64,000 nucleotides of DNA from Setoptus koraiensis (lineage: Eukaryota > Arthropoda), in NCBI GenBank assembly GCA_048013815.1, contig CM106585.1, positions 19,158,001 through 19,222,000 on the forward strand. The letters run 5' to 3'. Below are positions 21,373 to 30,694 of this stretch, in pieces. Both the position numbers and the translations under genes were made by a program. The notes beneath the pieces were generated by a model, which saw only the letters and a program-made list of their open reading frames with translations, searched no databases and was not told the DNA's origin. Position 1 is the stretch's first letter. Each line of letters starts with the position of its first letter.

Positions 21373-23351
21373 ATGGTCAGATCCATTTTCAAGGCCGAGT
21401 GGTTTGGTCGGCTGATGAGAAATTGTTCGAAAAATAGAGAGAATCCATTCAGGTTCAATTTATTCTGCATAGGTAAAAACTTTATTGATTTTTTTGTTCC
21501 TACTCATGTCACCAACTCTCGGGATCACCACAAATATGGCGGAGGAGAAAGAGTGTTCTACGTGATGGCTAGACACAACAAAGTACAATTAGTTTTGCAC
21601 TGCTTGCAATTGCTTTATATTGTTGTGTGGCTCACACAAACGGGCTACAATGGATTTGGTTTCAATGATAATGTATCATCTGTCGACAGCGGATATGATC
21701 ACGATGATAAAACACGTCGATCCTCACTCGCTTCAATCTGTGTCAATATATGGATGTTTGTTAAGCAAGTTTTAATCTTTGATCATTGGCATCTTGCAAA
21801 CAGTCGTCGAAGGCTGAATATTTTGATGTTCATGTTTGTAGCAAACACGGGTCTTCAACGATCATATTATCTTCTTAGAATACAAATACCCAAAAAAAGG
21901 CGCCCTAAGCTCGCATACTCATGTATGGTTGACGGGGAACCTACTCTATCAGCAGGTGACATGGGTCTCATGGATGATGATGTTAGGTACACTGAATTTT
22001 TGACCGCGCCCAAATTATCTCTGAGAGAATATGTAATTTTTTGTTTAACCAACAGGCCATTGGATGAGAATCTAACAAGAAAATATCCAATATTGAGACA
22101 AATGACCGAACAAGATGTGCTCGAGATTGATCTCATGGCAATACAGTGGAGCAATGAACTACTCTGCGCTCCTGCAGTATATCGAAATATAACTCGAGCA
22201 GTTCTCACATTTCTAGCGATGAATTTGCTTTGGTTTCTATTAATTGTCATATCTTATCGTCCGGCTACGTTTAGGAACCCGGTCTTATCAGTAGATCCGA
22301 GTTTGGACTATGTGAGATATTTAGATCGAGTGTTTGTTGTGTTCTTGAACACGCTCACTTATCTCGATTCTTTCCACGTCATTGGATTATCGATGGTATT
22401 GTCGGGTCGATTGTGCATTTTCAACAATCAGTTATTACATTTCATTAATGAAGGCCGCTCCATGAAACTCATCAAAAATTATATTCACCCTGGTCGTGAG
22501 AAAGAGCGAGAACATAAATATGGGCAACTAGTGGTGAGATTTCCGACGAGAGAAGAGGAAATTGGTGAATTTATTCGAAGAAAGATGATGATACACAATT
22601 GTGAGCTCAATTCAAAGAAGAAATGCGAAAAAATTATCACTGTTCTGCATCAGTTATTGTTCGAAATGAAGCAGATCAAGGAGAAATTTACTACGCGAAC
22701 TAACATCGACTTATCCATGACACTATGCGCTGTAACCTGGGTTTTTAGTAGCTTTATAAACACAGTTAACAGTTGTTCGGCATGCGGAACGAGAGCTGCG
22801 TTCAGGATCTCACTGGTTGGTTTTGCATATACACTCAATGTAACTATGCATATCTTTTTCCTGGCAGAGCTACCTCGAAAGGTAATATCACGAAACAAGT
22901 TTTATATATAATTGAGTATTTTCTTGCACATATTTTTGATATTTCTGCGGTATTTGCACTCACCTTTGCCTTTATATATCCTACGATTACATTTGTGGCA
23001 TGAACTTGAAAATAGCTCAAACTCATCAATGCGAACATCATGTATCTGCTGGCCACACATCCGCTGTTGCAGCCGAAATGTAGAAATGAGCTCCTGGAGA
23101 CATCAATTCATATTGCAGGAAGCGCTGAGACATCGTTTGTATTGTTCCATGTGATCAGAATAACCCGTGATAGCTTTTTCACAGTCAGTAGTATTCCAGC
23201 AAATTAAACAGTATATTCTGAAAATCGTCTGCCAAATTATCAAACTAATCAGCATCATTTTTTTTTTGTACTCCAATATCAACAGATCATTGTGTGGCTC
23301 ACGTCGGCAGTATACACATTCATTCAGTTTGGACAGAATTTTCTGTATTAG
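21373..23351 (+). CDS. Gustatory receptor-like seven-transmembrane protein
   Basis: Three exons, 21373-22881, 23016-23183 and 23286-23351 (TAG), all phase 0; 580 residues. The large first exon holds several hydrophobic segments (LHCLQLLYIVVWL, AVLTFLAMNLLWFLLIVISY, LGFAYTLN-type segment near 22820). The small last exons carry the family C-terminus: a charged stretch, ITRDSFFT, then a final helix ending AVYTFIQFGQN. That corresponds to the TYhhhhhQF signature of insect-type gustatory receptors. A long first exon with short phase-0 terminal exons is the classic gene structure of this family. These are ligand-gated ion channels in chemosensory neurons. The ligand cannot be inferred. The gene ends 8 bases before the poly(A) signal of the opposite-strand saposin gene. 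The first 40 residues have no clear family match, so the start is less certain. Confidence 0.8.
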
Positions 23352-23359
23352 ATGTGTAG

Positions 23360-23365
23360 TTTATT
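23360..23365 (-). terminator. Poly(A) signal of saposin-like copy A
   Basis: AATAAA on the minus strand, matching the conserved position in copy B (28802-28807). It lies only 8 bases from the stop codon of the plus-strand gustatory receptor, so the two transcripts must overlap at their 3' ends. Confidence 0.7.
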
Positions 23366-23520
23366 TATCAATCTCATGATTAGCATTGATTTGCAGAATG
23401 AAACATTCTCTGGGTCAGAAAACAACACAAGCTATCAATGATTGAATGAATAATTGACTTTGTCAATTTGACGATGTCCTCAGCGGTCTCATTTGCTTCG
23501 CTTGTCCATTCCCTATTCGA

Positions 23521-24436
23521 TTACATGTGGAATGGGAACTGGGTGCACTTGTTGATCGAATAACAATATGCTAGCGAGTGTTTGGCATCAATCTCGTGCT
23601 CCGAGAAGGCATCCAGATATCTGCTCACTGCGATGGGTTCCATCTCGGTGTTTCGGAGCAACTCACGCAAAAGTTCTCGCGCCAATCTCCAGCCCGATGC
23701 TTGAAACATGTAACCAACCTTTGTTATTTTATCCATTCTATTAATATATTCGGGAAGTCTGGCTGCCATACTGTCTCCCGCCACCCTGACTACGCCAGCA
23801 CAAAGGTGGCAATCGTCAGCCTGATCCCATTTATCGTCGGCTTTATCCTCGGGCTTCGCTGGTGATGGACATACGCCGACAGCGTAACAATTGGCATTCT
23901 CATCCAACTTGCTCAGGAAATCAGAGACTTTTGTGACCAGAACTGGGCACTGAAGTTGAAATGAGATTAACATTTTTGTATGTATTAATATTATATTCTA
24001 TGAATGATGTCAGGTCACACAATAATAGACCGAAGTCAAGTCAGTTTAATTTTCGCAACTGAGAAGAATATACTCACAACTGCCTCGGGAAAGGGAAAGA
24101 ATTTTCTAAACACAGTATTACAGATAGCTGTGAGTTTTTTTGGGATGGTTTCGCTCGATTTCAATTGCTTGAGGAAGGTCAAGCATTCGTCACATTTGTA
24201 ACTGGTGTCGTTGGCCGATAAGGCTTTCGATGATTCTCCGGACAGTTGGCCGTCGATGGAATCTAGATTGGCCAAGTGTGTAGCTGATGAAATGTCACAC
24301 ACAAAAAAATTACTCATGAAGATTCAATGTCTGTATGGATTGTGTCATTGACGATAAGGAAACAAAATTGTCTCTACTACATACCTGCTGCCAATCCCAA
24401 GAAGGGAATCAAGAAAATCAATATTTTACTTTGCAT
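23521..24436 (-). CDS. Secreted saposin B-like protein, copy A
   Basis: Three exons on the minus strand: 24436-24385, 24283-24078 and 23949-23521 (TAA); 228 residues. The signal peptide (MQSKILIFLIPFLGLAA) sits alone on exon 1. Domain 1 has the six-cysteine saposin B pattern: CxxC in KCDECL, then AIC, CPVL, NCY and GVC, split by intron 2. Domain 2 begins DDCHLC and ends YCYSINKC. It keeps the outer four cysteines and lacks the inner pair. Saposin-like proteins are small, disulfide-locked helical proteins that bind or lyse membranes (saposins, amoebapores, surfactant B, granulysin). The exact activity is unknown. A TATA box lies at 24553-24559 and a poly(A) signal at 23360-23365. It shares a 1.3-kb divergent intergenic region with the protease at 25755. 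It is the inverted paralog of the gene at 27731. Confidence 0.82.
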
Positions 24437-24552
24437 GGTCTCAGATTTGTCGCACAATCAACTTTTTGACACAATGATAATAGGTGTGATTCTTTAGAGT
24501 TATTTGAATACTTAATTCTTGCGTTTGATGAGTCTGAAAAATGTCACTCACT

Positions 24553-24559
24553 TATATAC
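24553..24559 (-). promoter_or_regulatory. TATA box of saposin-like copy A
   Basis: TATATAA on the minus strand about 117 bases upstream of the ATG, within a promoter segment almost identical to that of copy B. Confidence 0.6.
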
Positions 24560-25754
24560 TGTCCAGCTCGTCGCATATAGGACTGAGTATGGATGTTTCA
24601 GAACAGAGATAAAACAAAAACTATGACTAATAGATCGCCCGCAATGAAAATTCCAACCAGGTAAAAAAATGCCCCATGTATCGCGCATTCGATCAACAGT
24701 GAAACCACACTTATCTTCGTGCAATCTAGTAAATTATACAATTCCTACTAGTAATATAGATAAATATGAAAAGGACGTACACTTTTTCAGGTAGAATCGT
24801 TGTTGACAAATAATTTTCAACATTATAGAGACGAGGCAAGATAACGAATTTCGGTTTCGAATAATCGAGAAAAAAACAACTCTGAGCAGATTCATATCGA
24901 ATGAGTCATACATTCTCCCTATTCGCGAATTACGAAAACTCACATGATTGTTTATAAGTTCGATTGTTATCAAGTCACTTGATATTGGCTACTTCGATTC
25001 GCAACAGCGAAAGGTTGACTGCAAATAGACGTGCTTTTGAACTAAAGAGTCTGCGCCGACGCGAATAATGCATTTTGCACGGGGTGAATATCGACTTTTT
25101 TGTGATTGCTCCATCAATCGCATGAAAAAAATGTTCTCGTTGCGAGAAAGATAGAAAATACAAAGGTTTACGACCCGTGGTCAGATATAAGGCGAGAGAA
25201 GAGAAAATCAATGATTTCACTCGGAGACAGATAATGGGAATGAATGCGAGAAAGTCATCGCTGCTCACCATCAGTTAGTGTTAGAAATGAATATTTTGAG
25301 GGATTTTGCGCAGGGCAGACACTCGGCCTGCGCAGAAGGCTGAATAAATAGAAAATAATCAGAAATTCGCAAGAACAAAAATATCTGTCTTTGGTGTCTG
25401 CGGCGCATCAATTAACACGACCTTTGAGCCAACAATTCGCCCCTGGTGCAAATGCAAACTTATAATGACCAGTCCATGATCGATTGCATTGAAAGCGCTC
25501 GTAAATCATATATTTGAGTGATCATATTTATAGTTGAGTGGCTCTGGAAGTGCCAAAATCATCCATGAGTGTGAATGAACTGAATCTTTGGAATCTTCAG
25601 ACTCTCGTTTGCGATGCGCTCGCTCGGTGCCTGTTGCTCAGCATACGCGGCAGTATTCAATTACCACCGTGAATTGGTCGTAATGGCGAAAGTCTATTGA
25701 GAAAATAACAGTTTTATTGCGCTCGATGACTGGCTGTTGTTACAAAACGGCGCA

Positions 25755-26714
25755 ATGCTGTTGAAATTGTTGTTACCGCTCGTTGTGGCAGTTTTTTTGG
25801 CGGCCGAGCATGCCTACGTGTACGCACATTTCGACGAGCCGGGAGAAACATCCGGCCATTATGGCAGACATTCACGAGGAGGCAGAAAATGGCTCAATGG
25901 GCGACCAAAACAAGGAGTCCAATGCGGTGTAAACAGATTTGGTAGAACTCGAATAGTGGGTGGCAAAACAGCAGATCCGGATGTCTATCCGTGGATGGCG
26001 CGCCTGATTAAATTGAACTCGTCGGGTAGATCGAAATATCACACCCTGTGTGGAGGATCCATTTTGAATGAATATTTTATTCTGACAGCGGCTCATTGTG
26101 TTTTTAAGCAACGCAACAGAGTTGTTGTTGGTGACTTTAGTGTTGATAAAAAAGATCACAATGAAAGAATTTACGAGATAGCTCAGAGTTTCTGGCATCC
26201 GTCTTATGATGACATCGGTTATGCACACGATATCGGCCTGATAAGACTGACCGAACCCATTGAATGGAACGACTCGACCAGGCCAATCTGCTTGCCGGCC
26301 AGCGACACCACTCTAGCGCCAGGAACAAATCTGACAGTTGTGGGTTTCGGCGTAACGAACATCTCATTTCCCTTTAATTCCACTATTGCGGACGTAATGA
26401 AAGTTGCTCAGGTTCCTCTTGTTCATGACAAAATATGCAAGAAAACGTGGGGTGAAATTTTTGAACCAAAAATCATGTTATGCGCCGGCGAACAGGATGC
26501 AGATGGCAACTTGAAAGCTGACTCCTGTGCGGGCGATTCAGGCGGACCGGCCATGTTACCGCTAAATGATCGCTGGACACAAATCGGCATAATTGCTTTC
26601 GGAGACATCGAATGTAAAGACGGTTACGGCTGTTACACTAAACTGGCCTCTTATGTCGATTGGATTGAGAGCATTATCAACGGGCGCAAGAGTAACAAGC
26701 GAGGAGACAGGTAA
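25755..26714 (+). CDS. Secreted trypsin-like serine protease (S1 family), copy 1
   Basis: Single exon, 319 residues, starting at ATG 25755 with signal peptide MLLKLLLPLVVAVFLAA. A propeptide of about 45 residues ends with C57 and the activation site R66/IVGG. The catalytic triad is H114 (TAAHC), D159 (AHDIGLIRL) and S262 (GDSGGP). D256, six residues before the serine, is the trypsin S1 aspartate, so cleavage after K or R is expected. The short propeptide cysteine probably stays disulfide-linked to the catalytic domain. No CLIP domain is present. Several NxS/T sites suggest glycosylation. A poly(A) signal AATAAA lies near 26941. It is intronless and paralogous, in inverted orientation, to the gene at 29401-30363. 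It lies between the two saposin-like copies. The physiological role (digestion, clotting or immune cascade, salivary effector) is not determined. Confidence 0.92.
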   Translation: MLLKLLLPLVVAVFLAAEHAYVYAHFDEPGETSGHYGRHSRGGRKWLNGRPKQGVQCGVNRFGRTRIVGGKTADPDVYPWMARLIKLNSSGRSKYHTLCGGSILNEYFILTAAHCVFKQRNRVVVGDFSVDKKDHNERIYEIAQSFWHPSYDDIGYAHDIGLIRLTEPIEWNDSTRPICLPASDTTLAPGTNLTVVGFGVTNISFPFNSTIADVMKVAQVPLVHDKICKKTWGEIFEPKIMLCAGEQDADGNLKADSCAGDSGGPAMLPLNDRWTQIGIIAFGDIECKDGYGCYTKLASYVDWIESIINGRKSNKRGDR

Positions 26715-27608
26715 AGGACAAAAAAAGCAACCGAGTAGAAAAAGATAACATCGAAGCAGTTTCACAAGTGCTCGAACGAATGTCTATGCCTGTTGCATTC
26801 GTGCCTATCTCATCGTTCCACCCAATGTAAGGAAACCAAATCCTCGTTCTGAGTGACCATATTGAAAGGTCCGGATTGATATTTCTCCTCATTGATATGT
26901 TGTTGGTGTGAATTATATTCGCATGTCGATGCCAGCCATCAATAAATAGATTATTTCGAGCCCGATTAAACTAGTATACCTCATTTGTCGATCCCACCAC
27001 AATATCGATCTGATAGATTTCATTTCATTTTCTTTGCGCGCGGTCCTCTAAAAAGTTTTACGGAGTCAATGCGAATAGATTTACTTTTGACAGCGAGCCC
27101 TGTTCTGAACTTTCTAAGGCTATGTCTTCAGTAAGAAGTTACAGAAAAGTCGATATTTATCCAATGCATAATGCATCATTGGTATCAGTGACTTGATAAC
27201 AATCACAACTTAATTATGCACAATCATGTGAGTTCTTGTTATTCGCAATGAGGGAGAATGTATGACTCATTCGATATGAATCTGCTTAGAGTTGTTTTGT
27301 TTTTGATTGTTCGAAACCGAAATTCGTTATCTTGTCTCGTCTCTATAATGTTGAAAATTATTTGTCAACAACGATTCTACCTGAAAAATGTACGGCCTGT
27401 TCATATTTATCTATATTACTATTGCAGTAATAGTATTGCTAGATTGCACGGAGATAAGCGTGGCTTCACTGTTGATTGAATGCGCGATACATGGGGCATT
27501 TTTTACCTGGTTGGAATTTTCATTGCGGGCGATCTATTAGTCATAGTTTTTGTTTTATCTCTGTTCTGAAACATCCATACTAAGTCCTATATGCGACGAG
27601 CTGGACAG

Positions 27609-27615
27609 TATATAA
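27609..27615 (+). promoter_or_regulatory. TATA box of saposin-like copy B
   Basis: TATATAA 122 bases upstream of the ATG at 27731, in the same promoter context as copy A. Confidence 0.6.
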
Positions 27616-27730
27616 GTGATTGACATTTTTCAGACTCATCAAACGCAAGAATTAAGTGTTCAAATAACTTTAAAGAATCTCACCTATTATCATTGTGTCA
27701 AAAAGTTGATTGTGCGACAAATCTGAGACC

Positions 27731-28646
27731 ATGCAAAGTAAAATATTGATTTTCTTGATTCCCTTCTTGGGATTGGCAGCAGGTATGTAGTAGAGACAAT
27801 TTTGTTTCCTTATCGTCAATGACACAATCCATACAGACATTGAATCTTCATGAGTAATTTTTTTTTGTGTGACATTTCATCAGCTACACACTTGGCCAAT
27901 CTAGATTCCATCGACGGCCAACTGTCCGGAGAATCATCGAAAGCCTTATCGGCCAACGACAAAAGTTACAAATGTGACGAATGCTTGACCTTCCTCAAGC
28001 AATTGAAATCGGGCGGAAACATCCGCCATAAACTTATGGAAATCTGTTACTCTGCTTTGCCAGAATTCATTCTTGCCCGCCAGGCAGTTGTGAGTATATT
28101 CTTTTCAGTTGCCAAGATCAAACTGACTTGACTTTGGTCTATTATTGTGTGACTTGACATCATTCATAGAATATAATATTAATACATGCAAAAATGTCAA
28201 TCTCATTTCAACTTAAGTGCCCAACTCTGGTCGCGAAAGTCTCTGCTAGCCTAAGCAATCTAGACGAGAACGCCAATTGTTACGCAATCGGCGTATGTCC
28301 ATCGCCATCGAAGCCCAAGGATAAAGCCGACGATAAATGGGATCAGGCTGACGATTGCTACCGTTGTGCTGGCGTAGTCAGGGTGGCGGGAGACAGCATA
28401 GCAGCCAGACTTCCCGAATATGTTAGAGGAACGGGTTATGCAATAAAAGCTGCTCACATGTCTCAGGTATTAGTTTGGAGATATGCCAGCGAACTTGTAC
28501 GTGAGTTGCAGCTAAACACCGAGACGGAACCCATCGCAGTGAGCAGATATTTGGATGCCTTTTCGAAGCACGAGATTGACGCCAAACACGCGCTAGCTTA
28601 TTGTTATTCGATCAACAAGTGCACCCAGTTCCCATTCCACATGTAA
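27731..28646 (+). CDS. Secreted saposin B-like protein, copy B
   Basis: Three exons, 27731-27782, 27884-28089 and 28218-28646 (TAA), with exon lengths 52, 206 and 429 bp identical to copy A; 228 residues. The signal peptide is identical to copy A. Domain 1 keeps all six saposin cysteines and domain 2 keeps four. Intron 1 is 101 bp in both copies with about two differences, and the promoters are almost the same. Yet two coding patches are strongly diverged: about 18 of 28 residues before the exon 2/3 junction, and about 20 of 33 in the middle of domain 2. No stop or frameshift interrupts the gene. A poly(A) signal lies at 28802. Likely a membrane- or lipid-active secreted protein; the target is unknown. 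Confidence 0.82.
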
Positions 28647-28930
28647 TCGAATAAGGAGTGGACAAGTGAAGCAAATGAGACCGCTGAGGACATCGTCAAT
28701 TATTCATTCCATCATTGATAGCGGCTCGCTATTAGCGAATGCTGTCTTCTGACGCCGAAAATGTTTCATTTTGCCAATCCATGCTAATCATGAGATCGAT
28801 AAATAAACCACACTTCTAATACAGAAAACTGTTGTCTGAGTTCGACTCACTTATAAGAAAAAAATCTGAGAGTTCGAGTCACCTAAACTGTCTTGTCGAT
28901 CCATGGGCCATGAAATCTCAGACTGCTCGT

Positions 28931-30056
28931 CTAGTTTCTGGTGTCCAGCTGCCAGGCCGAATTAGCAAACGACCCCGACGCTCGAAATGAGTCTAGGCAT
29001 AGTTTTACAGAGGGAGCGCAAAGTTTGTGTCATGTATCAATTTACTTTTGAACAGATTTTTCAATTATAAATATCGAGTAGTCGTTATTATATCGTATTT
29101 GTATCGTCGTCTATTTGCCGTTCATGTCAGCCTCGCATCTGGGTGCCAGCACCAATGTCGAGTTTTAGCACGCCATTGGCTACGTGAGTTGGGTTTCCCA
29201 CGCACGTATTATATTGTAAGGGTATCATATCGTGAGGGCATCATTCCGATGAAATAAGGGTTTTGACTACAAACACTGACCATTTGTCACTTGTTGACGG
29301 ACCTTGGAGGTGCCGAGTACATCCGTGAACCGGCGCTTACATTTGCTCGGTGCAGCTCATGGTCACGGGTTGATACTTCGGATCAATGACCCCCCCCCCC
29401 TTAACTTCTGCCCATGACACTCGCAATCCAATCGATATAATAACTCACTCTTGTGTAACCGCCGTAACCTCTTTTACAGTCTGGGTCTCCGAAAGAAACC
29501 AAGGCAACTTGTGTCCAGCGATCATTCAGAGGCATCATGCCCGGTCCACCTGAATCGCCTCCACAGGCATCAGACTTCAAAAAGCCATTTGCATCGTGCG
29601 CGCCGGCGCATAAGATACTGCGTGTATCGAATAGTGAACCCCAAAATTTTCTACATGTTGCATCAGAAGCAATGGGCATATGGGTAACTTGCAGCTTTTC
29701 AGGAAACATAACATAAGAGCCGCTGGTTGATGAAGTGCCAAAACCTGTAACTGTCATGTTTGTTCCTGGCTTTAGATTGATGTCCTTGGCCGGCAAACAA
29801 ATTGGCCTGACCGATTCAGTCCATTTGATGGGCTCAGTTAATTTCACTAGGCCGATATCATATGAAAAATCTCCGTCTGTATAACGAGGATGCCAGTACT
29901 TGTGCGCCATCCTGTAAGTCTTTTCAGATGGATCGATTCGGTCCGCATTATAATCACCAAGAACTACTCTGTCACTGGAAAACGATGGATCTTTACCCGG
30001 ATAAAGACAATGGGCTGCCGTCAGAATGAAATACTCATTCAAAATGGATCCTCCAC
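28931..30056. repeat. Direct segmental duplication, left copy
   Basis: This segment, the 3' flank plus the 3' two thirds of the minus-strand protease, is repeated in the same orientation at 30695-31902. Shared landmarks include CATAGTTTTACAG and TTTGTCACTTGTTG in the flank and the whole catalytic domain from CGGSILNE onward. Confidence 0.8.
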
Positions 30057-30363
30057 AATAGAGGTCATATCTCGACTGACCCGACTGACCCTTGAGAATC
30101 AAGCGCGCCATCCACGGATAGACATCCGGATCTGCTGTCTTGCCGTTCACTATCCTGTTTCTACCAAATCTGTTTACACCGCATTGAATTTGTTGTCCTC
30201 CTGCTTTTTTTAGTCGCCTACTGGGTGGTTTTCCGCTTCCTTCTGGACATGTGCGATTATGCTCGGATATTTCCTCCGGCTCGTCGACATGGGCGTCCAC
30301 GTAGGCATAGTCGGCCGCCAGAAACCCCACAACAACGAGCGATAACAACAATTTCAAGAGCAT
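29401..30363 (-). CDS. Secreted trypsin-like serine protease (S1 family), copy 2
   Basis: Single exon on the minus strand, 320 residues, ATG at 30363. Signal peptide MLLKLLLSLVVVGFLAA, propeptide with C61, activation site R70/IVNG. Triad H118, D169 (SYDIGLVKL) and S271 (GGDSGGP), with trypsin-type D265. The mature N-terminus is IVNG instead of IVGG, which still supplies the isoleucine needed for activation. The propeptide is more basic (SRRLKK) than in copy 1. The 5' flanks of copies 1 and 2 are also alike for at least 100 bases, so the promoter was duplicated too. Immediately 3' is a run of ten or eleven C residues. The gene looks functional. A degraded partial copy lies just upstream on the same strand. 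Confidence 0.92.
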   Translation of the reverse strand: MLLKLLLSLVVVGFLAADYAYVDAHVDEPEEISEHNRTCPEGSGKPPSRRLKKAGGQQIQCGVNRFGRNRIVNGKTADPDVYPWMARLILKGQSGQSRYDLYCGGSILNEYFILTAAHCLYPGKDPSFSSDRVVLGDYNADRIDPSEKTYRMAHKYWHPRYTDGDFSYDIGLVKLTEPIKWTESVRPICLPAKDINLKPGTNMTVTGFGTSSTSGSYVMFPEKLQVTHMPIASDATCRKFWGSLFDTRSILCAGAHDANGFLKSDACGGDSGGPGMMPLNDRWTQVALVSFGDPDCKRGYGGYTRVSYYIDWIASVMGRS

Positions 30364-30694
30364 TTTATAACAACTGCCAGTCAGCGGGCGAAAAACAACT
30401 GTGATTTGCTGAACAGACTTTTGCAATTACGACCAATTGGTGGTGGTAATTGAATACTGCAGCGTGTGCCGAGCGAGCGAGAGAGAGAGAGAGAGAGCGT
30501 AAACGAGAGGCTGGAGATTTCATTCAATGCCGTGCAGATACGATACATAAATTTGATAATGGCCCCGTTGTCGATCAACGAAATCTTGGCGATGATTGAG
30601 CCCGCTATCAGTGTCGACCGTGTGCATCCTGTGACCCATTGACTCGGCTCAATCGAACACTAGCAATAGGCCAGAAACTCCTAAGTAGCCTCTT

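Larger units (their letters stand above)
23338..25101 (+). repeat. Inverted segmental duplication, left arm
   Basis: The reverse complement of this segment matches 27144-28828 through promoter, exons, introns and 3' UTR of the saposin-like gene. Match at the left edge runs to the last codons of the gustatory receptor gene and then stops. Toward the right edge the match weakens beyond about 24990 but resumes at AAAAGTCGATATT. Introns and UTRs are nearly identical by eye. Confidence 0.85.
27144..28828 (+). repeat. Inverted segmental duplication, right arm
   Basis: Reverse-complement partner of 23338-25101. It carries a complete second saposin-like gene with its promoter and 3' UTR. At its far end it contains the reverse complement of the last few bases of the gustatory receptor coding sequence, which suggests this arm was copied from the left one. 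Confidence 0.85.

Noticed and set aside
28830-28900. Possible tRNA T-arm (GAGTTCGACTCAC and a nearby GAGTTCGAGTCAC)
   Set aside because: The flanking bases do not form an acceptor stem, D-arm or anticodon arm of the right spacing.
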